Assembly (NCBI RefSeq): GCF_000003815.2
Contig: NC_049994.1
Span: 5,758,903-5,822,902, forward strand
Length of the DNA: 64,000 nt
DNA from: Branchiostoma floridae
Lineage: Eukaryota; Chordata; Leptocardii; Amphioxiformes; Branchiostomatidae
Direction of reading: 5' to 3'
Positions 23,501 through 38,500 of the stretch are shown one piece after another (the stretch's first letter is position 1; every line of letters begins with the position of its first letter). The notes below the pieces were generated by a model that saw nothing but the letters and a program-made list of their open reading frames with translations, did not search any database and was not told where the DNA came from. The position numbers were made by a program, and so were the translations under genes.

Positions 23501-26500
23501 CCTGTATATTCACGTCGGTTCCACGATGGAGATAGCTTAGCATAGCTTTTTTTAAACATACATGTATTCCTTTCCAGGTCATCAAAAAAGTGGAAAAAGA
23601 AAAGAATAAGGAAAAAACACCCAAAGAGGAGAAAGGAGCCAAGGATAACAAAGAATCCAGCAGTGACAGTGACTCTGACATTAGCACGGGTAGCGACAGC
23701 GAAATCAGTAGCGACTCCGACGATAGCGACACCTCGGATAGCGAGGGGGATGAGGCAGACAAGGTGAGGTTCCCTCCTATTTTTATCGTGTGTTGATATT
23801 CAGATTGGATACATGGAATACTATCCCCCTTGGAGCCTGAACTGCGATTTTTTTCTCAGGAAAGAATCTAATTTGCATTGCAAAATGTGGTGATCGTAGG
23901 ACAAATACAAAATGTAGTCTGATACAGTCAAGCTTGTCTATACATGGAGTGACCACACAACAGACTCTAAGAAATTGGTCTTAGTAAATAGGTGGTCAAT
24001 AGAGACAAGAAGTTGGAGAAATAATGCAAAGGACCAAACAGTATATTACAAACAGGAGCCACAATAGCCTGGTGATCCTTATGCAGAGGTTTTCAATAGT
24101 ACATGTTTGATTGGATTTCAATAATGTTGTTTCGTAGTGTTCAATCAAGGCTGGAGTGTTCAAACAACAATCCGTTTATAGAACAATTGATGTTTCACCA
24201 AAGGGAATTAAATAGTGGTGTTTGTGTTTTCTGAGAAAATGTGCATGTAAACAATTGTGTAAGAAAAAGTAAAAGCAACTTTTTTTCAAGTAGTGTTCTG
24301 GTCAGTAAAGTAAACGTAACTATATACATTAGATGTAAAATGTTAGAGAGTAGCTTGATTATTCTAGGGAGGATCAAGAAAAAAAATTGATACTAGGGCC
24401 AGTACAAACTACAAAAATCTATGAAGTATAAACACTGTGTGTGATTTCAGACCAAGAAGTTAAAAGAACAGCTAAAACAAAAGGAACAAGAGTTGAAGAG
24501 AGAACAGGAGCAATTAAAACAACAACAGAGGGAGGCTCTGCTCAGGAAGCAGTCTCCTTCCCAGGTCATCAAGTCACCGCCCCACTCTCAGTCCCAGGGC
24601 AGTCTGCTGCTGCCTCCCAAGTTGTCACCCGTGACAACCACGAGCTCTGACTCTAAGGTACTCGAGGGAAGCTTGCAGCATGTTGGGCATGTTGTGGTGA
24701 TAATTTAAACCAGGGTTGTAGCCAGCACCCGGCCTTCCATCCTTTGACGGAATTTTGAAAGCTGGGGACGGAAATAAATTTTGCCCATTCTGTCCTCTGT
24801 GATAGACAAAATCTATATGTAAGTCTGTAAGGCTAAAAAACTGTCTCCCTTGTGTAATTATGACTACCAGAAAATCTACACCTCAAAATGCAGGAAATAG
24901 CGTTTCAGAGGGGCCAGATCTAAATTTCCCAGGAGCATGCCCCCGGACCCCTTGATGAACATTGTGCCTTTGGCTCGACGTCTTGTGCCTTCGGAGCTTG
25001 ATAGGATCCAAAATTAAGGGAACAGAAAATGATTTCAGGCTGGCTACAACCCTGATATAAACTAATCTAAACAGCTGTAGCTGCATGGACAAAGAAAGAA
25101 TGCAGTGACTAACTAAAGAACTTAAATCCTCTTATATGTGGCTTATCTATATATCTCACCTATAAGTACAAAGCTGGAATGTGTTGCTGTGCATGGCAAG
25201 CTCTTCTGCCTATGACCTGTAACCTTTTTTGCTTGTCCTGTCAAACGGTGTCATTTACAGAATTTATTTAACATGGGAATGCATGACAGAATTTTCTGGT
25301 GCAATTTTGTAAAGCCTGTTTTTTACCCTAGGGTTGCTTGTGTTCGTAGTTTCTGGTGGTATTTGAGTAGTATATGTACTACTACCGGATGGCATTTCAG
25401 TTAATAATTAGATTCAAAGTATATCTTGATTTTTAAATGATTGTGGATAGCGTAGCAGCCAATATAAAATTGGCTTGTAAATATTAGGAATAATATTATG
25501 AATAAACGAAAGAAAAAATTTTGACAAGAAAAGCAAGTGACCTGTTGTTCTTTGTTAATTTATAGCGGAGAATAACTAGTAGATGTTTATTTCAGCTTTA
25601 AAATGGCTTTAGAATAAGATACCTGATTTAGATGTAAAAATCATCTACCTATATAGCTAGTGAACAAACAAGTTAATATAAAACATTTCTCCCTATCCTG
25701 TATCATCAAGATTATGTTATGGAGTGAAAACATTTTCACAAAATAAAACATTATTAGTGTTGAGAGATCAACATTTAAACTTCACATGTGTCTGTCCAAC
25801 AGAAAAATAATGTGGACTCAAGATGTTGACTGAAAAAATGGCAATTTCTACATTATTTTCTGTTAGACAGTAGGGTTAACGTCGTAGTGTGAAACTTTCA
25901 TTTATCTTCTTCAGACAGAGGCCAGCCCTCGCCCCATCCGGAGTCCAGCGAAGCTCGCCATCAAACACAGTCTGCAGCAGAAACAGAGAGAGGAACAGCA
26001 GAAGTCTCTCAGTCCTCCGGTCCTGACCAAGATCTCACAGGAGAAACCGTCACAGCCTAAACAGCTGATTCAGCAGAGTCTCATGTCCACCAAGCCGAGT
26101 GAGGGGCTCGCCCAGAAACTTCTGTCTCAACAGGTACGGAAAATTAGATTTCTTTTGTAAGAAAAACCTGAGAATGGCATTTTCCCTCCAAGTCTCTGCT
26201 GCTGAATAAGTGTAATAATGTTTACGCCTACATGTATTTCATGAGGAAAAGGTACTAGTAGTTGTGAATCAGAGTCATATTGTATCCAATTGAAATTGAC
26301 AACCATATCTGCTATACAAAACAAAGAAATGTTGAATCTCTCAAATTCTTACTGATCTCTCAGCAAAAATTTGTGACAGTGCTGCGTCAAACGTCTTTAC
26401 TTTAAATTATGATGTTTTTCCCACCAAAGTCTATTGCTTAATGAGTGTTGTAGGTTTGTTTCCTGAGGCAAAGGTACATTGTAGTCTTTAGTCATAGTCA

Positions 26501-29500
26501 TATTGTATCTAATTGAGCTTAACAGATGTATCTGCTACACAAAACAATGAAATGGTGCATCTCTCAATTTCTTACCGATTTTGCAGCAAAAAGTTCTGAC
26601 AGTGCTACGTCAATCTACTTTAAATTCTGATGTTTTTTCCTGATGGGGGTGTGGTGCTGGGCGTTTTTTTTGGGGGGGGGGGGGGGCATGCAGCACCCTT
26701 GCTCCATTATTTAGGAGAGCCCAGCATCTTGGCTAATGAATTGTTTATTTGCATAAAACCTGGAATTCATTAATCCAAAATTGTACATTTTAAAACCGGG
26801 AATTCATTTGAATCCAAAATTGTGCATTTGAATCCAAAATTGTACATTTTAGAACCTGGAATTCATTTGAATCCAAAATTGTACATTTTAAAACCTGGGA
26901 TTATTTTTAATTAAGAATTGTACATTTTAAGGTACATAATGTACATTACAATACAGTTATAGTTGTTTTGTGTAACATTCCATCATTACAGTCATCTTGG
27001 CATACACGGCTGACTTACTTCATCAAACTGATAACTTGTGAAGTATGAGGTTATGATACTGCTAAAATCTGTTTGTAATCAAAGTAAATAATGCAGGCAT
27101 CAAAACATTGCAGTGTAAATTATGCTAAATATTGCAGTGTAAATTTTGCTACCTTCAAAGAAGACAGCCAAGATTATGATGATGTTTATCTACCACTTAT
27201 GTTTTGTTTGTTTACTTCAATCTACATATAAAGGTTATCAACTATAGACAATCATGCACCTGGTTATAGCTTCATTTGCATGGAAATTGTCTCTTAAAAG
27301 GTCTCATTATTGTCTGAATGCATCAATCATTGAAATCACAGGAAATTGTATCAGTATTATCCCAACAAAATCTCCTGGATGAAATGTCTTTGTGTATGTC
27401 ATTTCAATGCTCAAAATGCCACATGCAAGTTTGTGCATCATGTAAAATTGGAGTGGTACACAGTTTAAACAGACTTGCGCAGATATACTATATAGTAGCT
27501 CATACATACTCCAACATTTTTAAAAGAAACACAGACAGAATCCTCTATTTGAGAGCAGTTGTTTAGTACTAAGTACATATTTTTTGGGGGGATTAATATT
27601 TTCCAAATTGCATGTAACATTTTTGCCAACATACAACTTCACCCATAACAAAGGTTCACTACTTTTGGTTTTGTCTTTAATTTGTTCTTCTGCATGTCTT
27701 TTATTACGTGCACTGGTGCAAGGTTGTTCCAAACGTAGTTAAAGCCCTGCTTCCCTATGGTAAAGTTTGGTAAGTTTATGTAATGTACAATGTACATGTA
27801 TGGTTGGTCCCACTCAACACTTATAACATGATGGTTCGTTTCAGAAATCACCGAGTCAGCTGACACAAGAGCAGAGAGCAAAGGAGGAGGAGGAAAAACT
27901 CAAACAGGTGAGACAAATTTTTATGAAATGAATAATGAATGTAGTTTACATGATCTATAACCATTAAGTGTGTTCATCATGTGATGTAATTCACCAGAAT
28001 TAAGACATGAATAATTTACTCCCCACTATGAAATCTGTGCAGTTAAGCCAAGTGCAATTAAGTATTCATTTGACATCATCAAATGTCTGCGCCCAACTTT
28101 TCTGTTAGTAATGTAAGAGACCAGTCCCATAACCCCACCCACTTCCATCAAATGTAGATGCAAAGTAGAAACATAGGTTTGGAAATTTGACAGGCATGCA
28201 GCCAATCTCTCATTGGACAAACAGCTAATTGCCATGCTGTCATTGGTTGAACTGCTGATTGTGATGGACAGCCTAGATCAGTCCTACTATGTGTTCCTGC
28301 TTTTTAGAGTAATAATATATGATTTACTGTATGTAGATAGAGTCAAACTTGGCCAAGCAACCACCTGGCATCAGAGGACATATTGAATCAGTCCCGTCCA
28401 TTTTACATTTGTCAAGAGTCAAGACCCTTTCCCAAGCAACCATCTAACCCAACCAGCAACCACTTTTGCAGTCCCCATGGCTTCATTCACACCCCTCTCA
28501 ACAACCAAAATTGATAGACAGCAGCATCCAGCGCAGCATTGGCCATTTCAAAATGAGGAATTCTGCAAGCTCTGGCACTAGAAGCCATTGATTTCATTCT
28601 AACATTAGGATTAAAAACAATTTTGATCAACGCTTTAATCATTCTCTAATGTTTTCCAAAGCTAAACAAAAATATTTTCTGTTCAGTTGAAGCTGCAGTT
28701 TGAACAACAAATCAAACAACAACAGCAGCTTTACAAGCTCCAGAAGCGGGCCCAGGCCTTGAGTTCACCATCATCATCATCATCCACCAGTGCAGCCACC
28801 AACGCCACCAGCAAGCTGTTAGGGACGTCAAAATCCGCAGCTGTGTCGTCAACTTCAGCTAGCCAGTCCAAAATCATACACCCTCAGGTAAGATTGTCTG
28901 TCTTCTCTAATTTGTCTAAGATTGTAGCTTTATTAAAAGTTGCGAGCAGGTTGTTGAAGAAACAGTTAAAAGTACTGCAGGACCTGAAGATCCGTTGGTG
29001 CATGTAATTTTGTTAAAGAACAATCATAATGGCTGATACACATTTTAGTCGTAACTACAGTACTGTAAACATTGAAACTTAATTTGTGGTGGTTTTATTT
29101 TCACGTTTTTTGCAGCGACTTCTTCATCAAAATATCATGACAAAGTGATGGTGCCTCCCTTGTGCGACTACTTGACTATATTGCATTAACCTCACATTCA
29201 AAACACTGCAAAAACCTCCCTTTTCTTTCCTATCATAAAATAAAACCACCACAAAATTAAATGAATTTACAGTATACTCATATGATGTACTGAACTGAAT
29301 GATATGTGTTGTCAACCAACAGACCTTCAAGCTGCCATCTTCTTCTCCCTCCACTTCCAAGGGATCTGACAAGAAGCAGAAGCCGCTGGTGGCGCGTTTC
29401 CGGGGCGTTGCGGAGGAGTCTAGCGACAGCGACTCCGGGGATGATAGTGATGATGATGACGAGGACGACTCAGACTCCGATGATGACGATGATGATGATG

Positions 29501-32500
29501 ACGACAGCAGCGAAACGTCTGAGTCCGCGGCGACGCCCACCAAGTCTAGCGAAACCCCCTCGCCAACCAAGAGTGTCAAACGAGCCGCAGATGTGGCCAT
29601 GCCTAACAACTTAGATGATGGTAAGTAGTTGTTGTTACCTCCATGATTCTGATGGTGGAAGTATTGTTTTGGGTATGGGTATTTGCATGTTTGTGTTTCC
29701 GGACTTATAACTTGAGCACCAATTAATGGATCATGGTGATATTTGGTGTGTGGGTAGGCGTTGGGAATGCAATGGTCAACATTGATTTTGGGCCTCCTGT
29801 TGAGTGAACTTGAAACTGCAATAGAACTACCAGTTTTTGTATCTTATGTCAGGCCATGGTCTTATTTTTCAAATTTTGTTTTGTCCATAGTAACAAGAGG
29901 TAGAATTCAAGCACTGTTAAGTTATATTTCAATACATGTTACATTATTGATAGTAGAAGCTGCAAAGTGTTGATACATCATTTAATGATTGAATTGAGGT
30001 GTTTTTTTTCATGAACTTATTTGTATTGCAGGCTTTAGAAAAAGAAGAAGAATCATCGACTTGAGGGAAGTTAGAATACCATTGGAACATGGGTAAGTGT
30101 TGCTAGCTATGTTGTGTGCATCTGTTGGTTCATTTAGGTGTGTTGGAATATTGACATGTAATAGATAACAAAATCATGCATAAGGTGACTTTATTGCCTT
30201 TTGTTTTTAAGCACAGATATACTACACAAAAGTCATGGTCTGAGGACATGTAGCTTGCGTGCTATCTTTTGTAGTGACCGTTGGCTCAATTGTTTGCTGG
30301 CTAACCATAAGTAGCTTTAGACTGGATAACATCCTGATATCCGACGTTTCTCATACGCTATAAACAGTCGCCTCTAGCTCCTGGAAATATAGGAATGGGT
30401 TCAAGCTGTCATTCATACAGGCATTTCAACACCTGAAACGCCCTCCTTCCGCTTGGTGTTGGAACACCAATTTGACCGAGCGCTCTAGAACCCATTCCTT
30501 GATTAACTGACATCACCACCAAAAGGTTTGAATTAACAGTTTCCCAGACAGGTAGCAGAAGCAAACATGTACTGTAGCAAACTACTACCCTGATGGTACT
30601 CTGGCTAAGGTTAGCTAGCAAAAGGTTTGAGCCAGTGGTCACTACGGAGGATGGCACTCAGGCTAGTGAACGTACCCTAATTGAGTAAAATCTTCACCCA
30701 TCCATTGACAGCTGGAGAAGGGAGACCAGAATCCGAGCCATCGGTCCAGGAGGAGGTATTAAAGGGGATGTGTGCTACCTCGCACCCTGTGGGAAAAAGC
30801 TACGGACGTATCCCGAGGTTCAAAGGGTAAGAAATGATAATCTTACATGCTACTATTGGATATAGGTACATTGTATGTTTTGTACAGTTTTTCCTTCTCC
30901 AGTAAAAATCTAAATAAAATTCAACAAGATTTATCCATTTTGTAACAGTATTTTGATAAATTGTTTGAGTAAGTTGGTCTTGTGGCGAAATGGATGTAAA
31001 CTATGATTTTTAAGAACTTTTATGACAGAATATATTTTTCAAATAATTTGTAAAAAGCCAGGTTGCACCATCGACATTTCAGGTTGCCCTATCTTTTTTT
31101 CAGTAACTACTTAAGATTTCTTGTCAAGAAATAAATACGAAAGCAGGTTCGGAAAAAGCAGTGTTCCAACTGCAAAATTCCATGTTGCACACTGCGCTAC
31201 CTGGGTTTAGAATCAAGTTGCGCCAAGGAAAACTTGGATGCATGTGCAAGTGGGTAGTTCGAGCATTGAGTGGCCAACTTGAGTATTTTAGGAATGAAGA
31301 AAGGCTCCAACAAACTGGAAACTGAGAAATGAAAAGGTGTTGATGAACGTATTTTCTTTTACACATTTCCCAGTACCTGGACAGATGTGGCATTACAGAC
31401 CTGACACGGGAGAACTTCAGCTTCAGCCCCAAAACAAACATTGGAGACTTCATCGAGTGCAGGAATGGTGCAAACGTGAGTGGTAGAAACCTGTATGAAC
31501 CTTGTTCCATTGTCCAATTGCATTGTTGATATGATCAAGTTGCAAAAGGTTTCTGTGTACATAGGCCTACACTGTCTGTTCCTATAATCTATTGATAGGT
31601 AAGGTAGACAACTTCAATAGAAATTGTTCAACTTTAAAAATTATTGCAACAGTTGTAGATAAAGATTATCTAGTGTGAAAGAAATGTTTTTAGTTGGCAT
31701 GTCCAATAACTTGGTATTGTGACATTCAATGGTGAACATTTACTGATTTTAGTGCCATATACATGTATGAGCTGAATTTGATTCCAAGTATTCAGGTGCT
31801 TCTATGCCTGTTTGAATTGGTACTTGTACATAATCCTTTTTTAGTTTTCTTCTTGTTAATATTATGCAGTTGGGTTTTGGTTTAACTGATATAATTTTCT
31901 TCTGCTTTTTCTTTGTATTACTGTCTCAGTAACATGTTATTAAGAGTTTTAACAAACATCTTGAGCAAAAACAATCTTGCTTGTATCCTACCTATGTCAA
32001 TGCTGAAAAGCTGAGCAGTAGATTTTCCTTTCACATTTTGAAAAAGAAAGAACAGCTGAGGTATAAAAAAGGAGTATGATTTCATTTCATTCTAAGGGCT
32101 ACATGTAGCAACCCTGTAAAATTTTATCCTTGTACTGAGCAATTAAAGAAAGAAGTATACAGTACTTGACTGTTTCATTGTTCATGGTTCTTGTATCTAC
32201 GTCCAACCAACTTGGCAAAATGCTTTACTGGGCACCTTGACTTTGAAAGACTTTGGACTTAAAGGCCACCTTACCAATTTTTGGTCTCTTCTAAGGTACT
32301 TGTCGTATTGACAGAAGCATTGAAAATCCTGTCTTACGTGACCATCTGTCCACATAGACTAGATTTAATGGATGGCCTTCTTGGAAAGATGTGGCTATCT
32401 TTGTTTCTGTCATATCATTCACAGGTCTTGAAATAATTGACTTCCAATTTGGTTAGATTTCTCAAACTATAAAGTCTCCTGACAGTGTGTGACAAGATGG

Positions 32501-35500
32501 GAAAATCCAGCTCTATGGAGTAAATCAGTGGCATCTACTGAAATGTAAATGCACAAACTTTTGCGGTGGTTTAATGTTCGAACATTTTTCCATTGCTGTA
32601 AAACACTACAGTGCATGGTGCTACCGCAAACTTAAAACCCCCACAAAAAGTCCTTTTTCCACTACTGCGAAATTAAATCCCTGTGAACTTAAATGCATTT
32701 ACAGTATATAGAAGAATAAGGTTTTCTTCTTGGCTTCTTCTGACCTCTGACCTTTGGGCTCTGACCTCTCCCCTCCAGGGAACAGAATATGTGCTCCTAA
32801 CAGAAGAACAAATCTTGCAGCGAACAAGAGACGGGGTCCGTAGGGGAAGACCGCCGTCTTCCGACAAGCTGAAGAAACGGGACGACCGCAAGGTGGAACA
32901 GCAGGAATTTGCAAGGAAGGCGGTCGAGATGAGGATGAAAAGAAAGATGGAACAGCAAGGTGGGTGATGAAAATTCTACAGAAACCGATTATACTTTCAA
33001 CAGGGATGTCCCTGTGGCTCAACCGGTAGCTCAGTTGAGCTCCTGGTTCCAATTGATAAGTAACTGGGGGACCCTAGTTCAAGCCAAGGTAAGACATCTT
33101 GGTTAGGGCTGCATCTGTCTTTTAGACAGGATGTAAAATGGGGGTCCCGTGTTTGAGGAGGTGCCAAAACACATTAAAGGAGAAGGGCTAGCAACTTTTC
33201 CCTGTAAAAATATACCCTGCTATTGAAACAGCAAGGAAACTTTCTTCCCTATGTGCCACTAGGTACCACAAGGGTCTGAATGAAGGACTTGGAAGCATGC
33301 CTGGCTACATGCTTGTTTTCTTAGTTCAATATGATTTAAGCATCTGTCTCAGTTCTTATGAGGGTTATTTGTATTTTTCTCCATGCTTGTTATTTTGTGT
33401 GTTTCAGTATAGTAAGAAATAGTCTGTTTGTTCTTTTTATGTTGCTACTTTTTGCAATGACACGCACCGCCACAAATCAAAATATGACATGTTACGGACT
33501 TCAGCCCTTGTATCTGCAGAGATGGCGAAACGGGTGCAAGAAGCCAAGCTGCGGAGGAAAATCGAGAAACAGGCACAAGTACAGGCTGCCAAGGAGGCCA
33601 AAAGACAACAGGGTATGTGGTACCTTTTTATTGTTGATGATAAAAAGATTTGAGGCCAAATTAGCATTTCAATTTCCATTTTTCTTGATATGCATTAAAT
33701 TGTTCCAGATCATTCCCCACCTCTTTCTGACAAAATGAAATAACCTTCTCAGGGTTTTTACCAGGATTTTTTTTCACAATATAGGGGGCATCTTACCATG
33801 TCAAGCAGTACAGGCATACAAATGTGTGTCTTGTGGGGAAGGGGGGGTCAAGGGGCATCCTCTTCTTGAAAATGTTGTAATGTATGACGAAAAAAACATA
33901 TTTTTTTTACCAAGTTTCAGGAAATGAATTCAATATTAGTTTACCCTTGTTCAAGACTGTCTCAAGTTTTAAAAATGTTTCCATCTTACTTGTTGTTGAA
34001 ATGTTCTTTCCTGTGTTTACAGCAATGATGGCCGCAGAGGAGAAGAGACGACAGAAAGAAAGAATCAAACTTCTCAAACAACAGGTTAGTCCAACAAATA
34101 TATCTAATAGTGAGGCCTACATTAGTGCATCTATGCCCTCACAAGTCAGCGAGTGGGAGGATGTGTCAAAGTGGTCTTGCCAAAATGGCAGGAAGTAGAG
34201 TTCAGAGTTGGCAGAATTACTTCCTAATCAGACATGACCATCCAGGTCAAGGTGTCACTGGAAGAGACTACTTATTTATGGGGAGGTATTTTTGTTTGAC
34301 TGTGTTTTTGCTTGCTCATCATGACATGTGAACAATAGACTGACAAGAAGTGATCAAAGGACACATGTAATGTTTAAAATCTATGCATGATGATTGAATT
34401 ATATCTCAACGAGACATACAAGAAACTTGATATTCCACCACAGAGGTGTGAGGTCTTCGAACTCTTGTTTGTTCTTTTAGGAGAAAATGCAGCGTCTGGA
34501 ACAGATCCGGATGGAGAAGGAAATGAAGGCTCAGCAAATCATGGAGGTATGGTGGACCTTCCTCTTTTCTGACTTGGTTCAGTCCAAAATAATCATTTGA
34601 GACCATACCACTTGTGAACATAGGGGGGGGGGTTGTCATTACTAATTTATTGTTGGGAAAAAATTGAAGGATATGTGTTGGGCCTTGTTTGTGGATGTTT
34701 AACAGAAATGATCTGATGTTGCTTGGTAATGATTTTCAATGTAATTATTATGTCCTGTCCTTTGTGGATAAGATTTCCAGCCACAAAGGTATGTGTGTGT
34801 GTGTGTCTATCAATCAAATTGGTTGATCTAATGAAAAAAAAGAAAAGAATTCCAGAAGCATGTATCCCCCCCTTTCTAGAAACTTTCTGCTAATAGCTCA
34901 ACTCTTTTGACTGAGGTATAGTGAATGCATGCAAGGGCAAATGAGGTGCTCACTTCACTCTGGCCTACTGGTAAAATTGAAGAAAATACAAAAAAAATTG
35001 CATGACCTTTTTTACCATACATCACACTAAGAAAGCTCCATCAATTTGCAACTGGATTTTGCCCTACAGTTATAGAGTAGTTTGCAGTGCAATTCCAAGT
35101 ATGTAGGATTCCTGTCAGTGAATCAGAAACATGTTATATTTTAACAACCTCAGATTTTTTGTCAGTTCTTAGCTGAGTTGTGCACAGGCATTGATGATGT
35201 CACTGTAGTTGTGCACTGGCTTTGATGACGTCATGAAGTTAAGCGTAAACTGAGAGAAGTACTTGTTTTGTGTTTACGAACTCGGATTATCCAAACTTCT
35301 AGATTTGGCAATTTTCAGGCCTTTTTTTACAAAGAAAAAGTACCTACACACACGACATGCTCCCCTTATGTGTCCCCATAGAATAGCTTTTGTTTTTGTT
35401 TTGTTGATGGAACAAGCTTGTTTTCATGGTGTTGCCAAGTTGAAGGTCATTCCTCATTTGCCCTTGACCATGCAGTATCAAGTTCAAGTCCATCTCCAGA

Positions 35501-38500
35501 AGCAGATGAAACAGAGGCAGATCTTGGAAGTATGTACTGGCCTTGTCTTCTTCAGGGATGGTCTCAGAGTTTGTGCATTGTTCCTAAAAGAAATCAACTC
35601 GCTGCAAAATTGCATATTTTGATTGAATGTGATGTTTTTGACATACAATTGGTCAACATTGGTCATGTGACATTAAGGTTACTTTAATAAACATGCCTCC
35701 TATAAAGATATTGTTTTGATTGAAGACAAAGTTCAAATATGTGAGACCATCCCAGTTTCAGTCCTGGCTACAATAATATTTATCATTAGTAAGTAGTTTA
35801 TCATATCTAATCCACAGATACTTCAATGATAAGGCAAGTATAGGAACTCAGATGAAACAGATTGGTTGATACCTCTAACATTAGTTGTATTGGAACATAC
35901 CATTGAATAGAAACATACCTTTCCTTCACCTAATCTTCAAGTATAGTTATATTCGCAAATATTAAGGGTAAATTATAATATGCTGGTATCTGAAGATGGA
36001 ACCAAACAGGTATCACAGAAGGTAAGTTTTATAGACATCCTTGTTCTGTAGTTATGGTGTCAACTTTATTTCTGACATCCCAACAGCACCAGCTTTTAAG
36101 TCTGTATAGTGTTTGCTGTTGGGGAAAATGCTTTCAGACTTCTTCCATGTTGTACTTACTGTTTTGTGTTTAGTTCTTGATTTTTTGGCCAATCTTGTCG
36201 TGAAAGACAATCCTTCTAAGTTGCAGTATACTCATAAAATTTGTTTTGCTAGGCAGAAATCAAAAACATTTACATACCATTTTGCTCGCCCCTGAGGCGT
36301 CGCCAAAAAAATGTCATCAGTGTACAGTGGAAGAAAGCTGATTTTCCTGGCTAGCTCTGTGCTGTGATATTTCTGGAGACCTGGGCGTTGGCCACTTTCT
36401 CTGTTGCCATGGTGATAGCTCACTTCCTAGTCCATAATATGCTCCTCGGACGTCACTCTGTGTTGCATTAACTCCTTGTTACTTTGACACTTTCTTGAGT
36501 TACATGATATGCTGTTCCAAGCCCATCATCATATTTAACTGTTTAAGATGTTAGATGAGTCTATCTCCAAATTTGTCTTTCAGCCCCATTGTTTTTATCT
36601 ATGCATGGTCAATGTACATGACATTGTTTAATCAGCAACTTGTATGAAAGTTGGGAAAACGTCATCTTAATCCACTAGAGGTTAAAACTCAAATCAGTTG
36701 TTTCACTTTTGAGACAGAAGCTTTGGTAAAAAGTGTTTTTGTGATGAGCTTTGTTTGAACTCTAAAAAAATCTATCAGGCATGGTTTGCAAAAACATTCT
36801 TCAGTTTTTAGGGTATCAGATGATGTTATCTTACCTCAAGATGAATTAAAAGACTGTCAAAAAGGAGGAATTGGAAAGAAGACGATAAAAGAAACATCCC
36901 AGAAATATAAAGAAGGGGTATGTTACAATTTCTATTGAACAATCCAAACAACCAGGTTGTTATCAGCGGACTTGGAACACCAGACTCACGGAGCTGTTTC
37001 CGCCCGTTTATTTTCCACCTCATGCTAACCTCTCCTCTCTGTCTCTCTCCACAACTAACCACTGCACTAGGAGAGGCAAAAAGTGGCTCAACAAATCTTC
37101 ATGGTATCTCAGTTTACTCTTCCTATACGTGTTCACCATTGTTGTGCTTCTAAAACATGACTTATAGTTATTATAGATCAAAACCTCCTACTTAAGAGCA
37201 TAGCTGTAGTATGACATGTTCCCTGTCAATAAGCATAAACTGTACTGTACATGTGCAAAATGATATCATGTTCACCTTGTCAAAAATTATCATGATATTA
37301 TATGTATATGTACTTATGAAATACAAAATGTAGATTGACACTTTCAAGGCTTTTCAAGACAAGCACATTTTAGATGTGTTTCCTTTGAAGCAATTTTAAT
37401 CAACATGTATATACTTATTTTGATATGGAAATATTTATATGTTATACATGTATAAGAACTTTCTGACTGTGCTTGAAAGTTATAATTGTCATAAAAGTGG
37501 ATCTGTATTCAGAAACATAATCACATACATCATGTATATCATGATATGATATGATTTACCTTGTGCCACCAAAAGAAGATGACAATGAAAGATCATGTCA
37601 AATTTGATTTCCCTCACTTTCTTTAAATTAAACATTTCTTCTTGATTTTGTTTAAGGTTGTAATATGTTACCGGGTATTACTGTTTGACAGTAGTGTATA
37701 CAGTACTGATAGTGGAAGGCAATACATTGTAGATAGATTAGTAACCAGTGATTTTGCATGCACAGGCAAGAAAGAAACGGAAAGAACTTCAAGACAAGCA
37801 AAGATTGGAAGAAGCCATGAAAAAGGCCAAGGTTGGAAAGTCAACAATTTGGGTTCTCCCTCCGTTTGGTTTCCTCTCTGCATTTGGTTTTGGAAATCCC
37901 TCTCTGATTTTTCTTTTACCTGATTTTGGTGTGGATTTCTCACCAACTAACAACAAATCACCATTAATCATTCAAAGTTTTATTATTAACCTCTTGGGTA
38001 ATGCTTTCAAGTTTGGTGTAAGGTGGTGTTTGTACTGAGGAATCACAGGATCATAAGGTGTGAACGGAATGAAAATCTTAATACATGTAGGCTTAGCAAG
38101 GGCTTTAATCTGGCTTTCACTTAAACTGTGCTAAAAATGTGGCACCTTACTTCTCCCTTGGCACATCACATAACACTTTTTTAATTTTGGGGTTAATAGT
38201 CCATGGGCCAGGACCCGAAATTGACGATATTTGTACCACTGAGAGGGACCAGAGCTACCATGCATTTTTTTCATCTGCAATAACCAAAGTTTATTTTAAT
38301 CCATGATAACAAGCTTTTATGTACAGCTTTCTTGTTGTAATCACGTGACCAAGTGACGTCATCCAAACGGATCTCTCAGATTGACACTATGCTGAAAGGA
38401 ACGCGTAGAAATATCAAACATCAATATTTTTAAATAAAAATTCATAGGTTGGTAGAACCAGTCACTACAACCACCGAAATATTCTTCCCTTTTTAATATT

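Noticed and set aside
29127-29609. 160-codon minus-strand frame opposite exon 10
   Set aside because: Shadow of the Asp/Ser repeat coding on the + strand; the complement of GAT/GAC repeats is also open.
35999-36021. Perfect donor consensus CAGAAG|GTAAGTTTT in the exon 18-19 intron
   Set aside because: No pyrimidine-rich acceptor and no open phase-0 frame upstream.
36811-36915. Lys-rich open stretch (VSDDVILPQDELKDC..) between an acceptor-like TTTTTAG and a GTATGT
   Set aside because: It needs phase 1 entry while both neighbouring exons are phase 0, so inclusion would break the frame.
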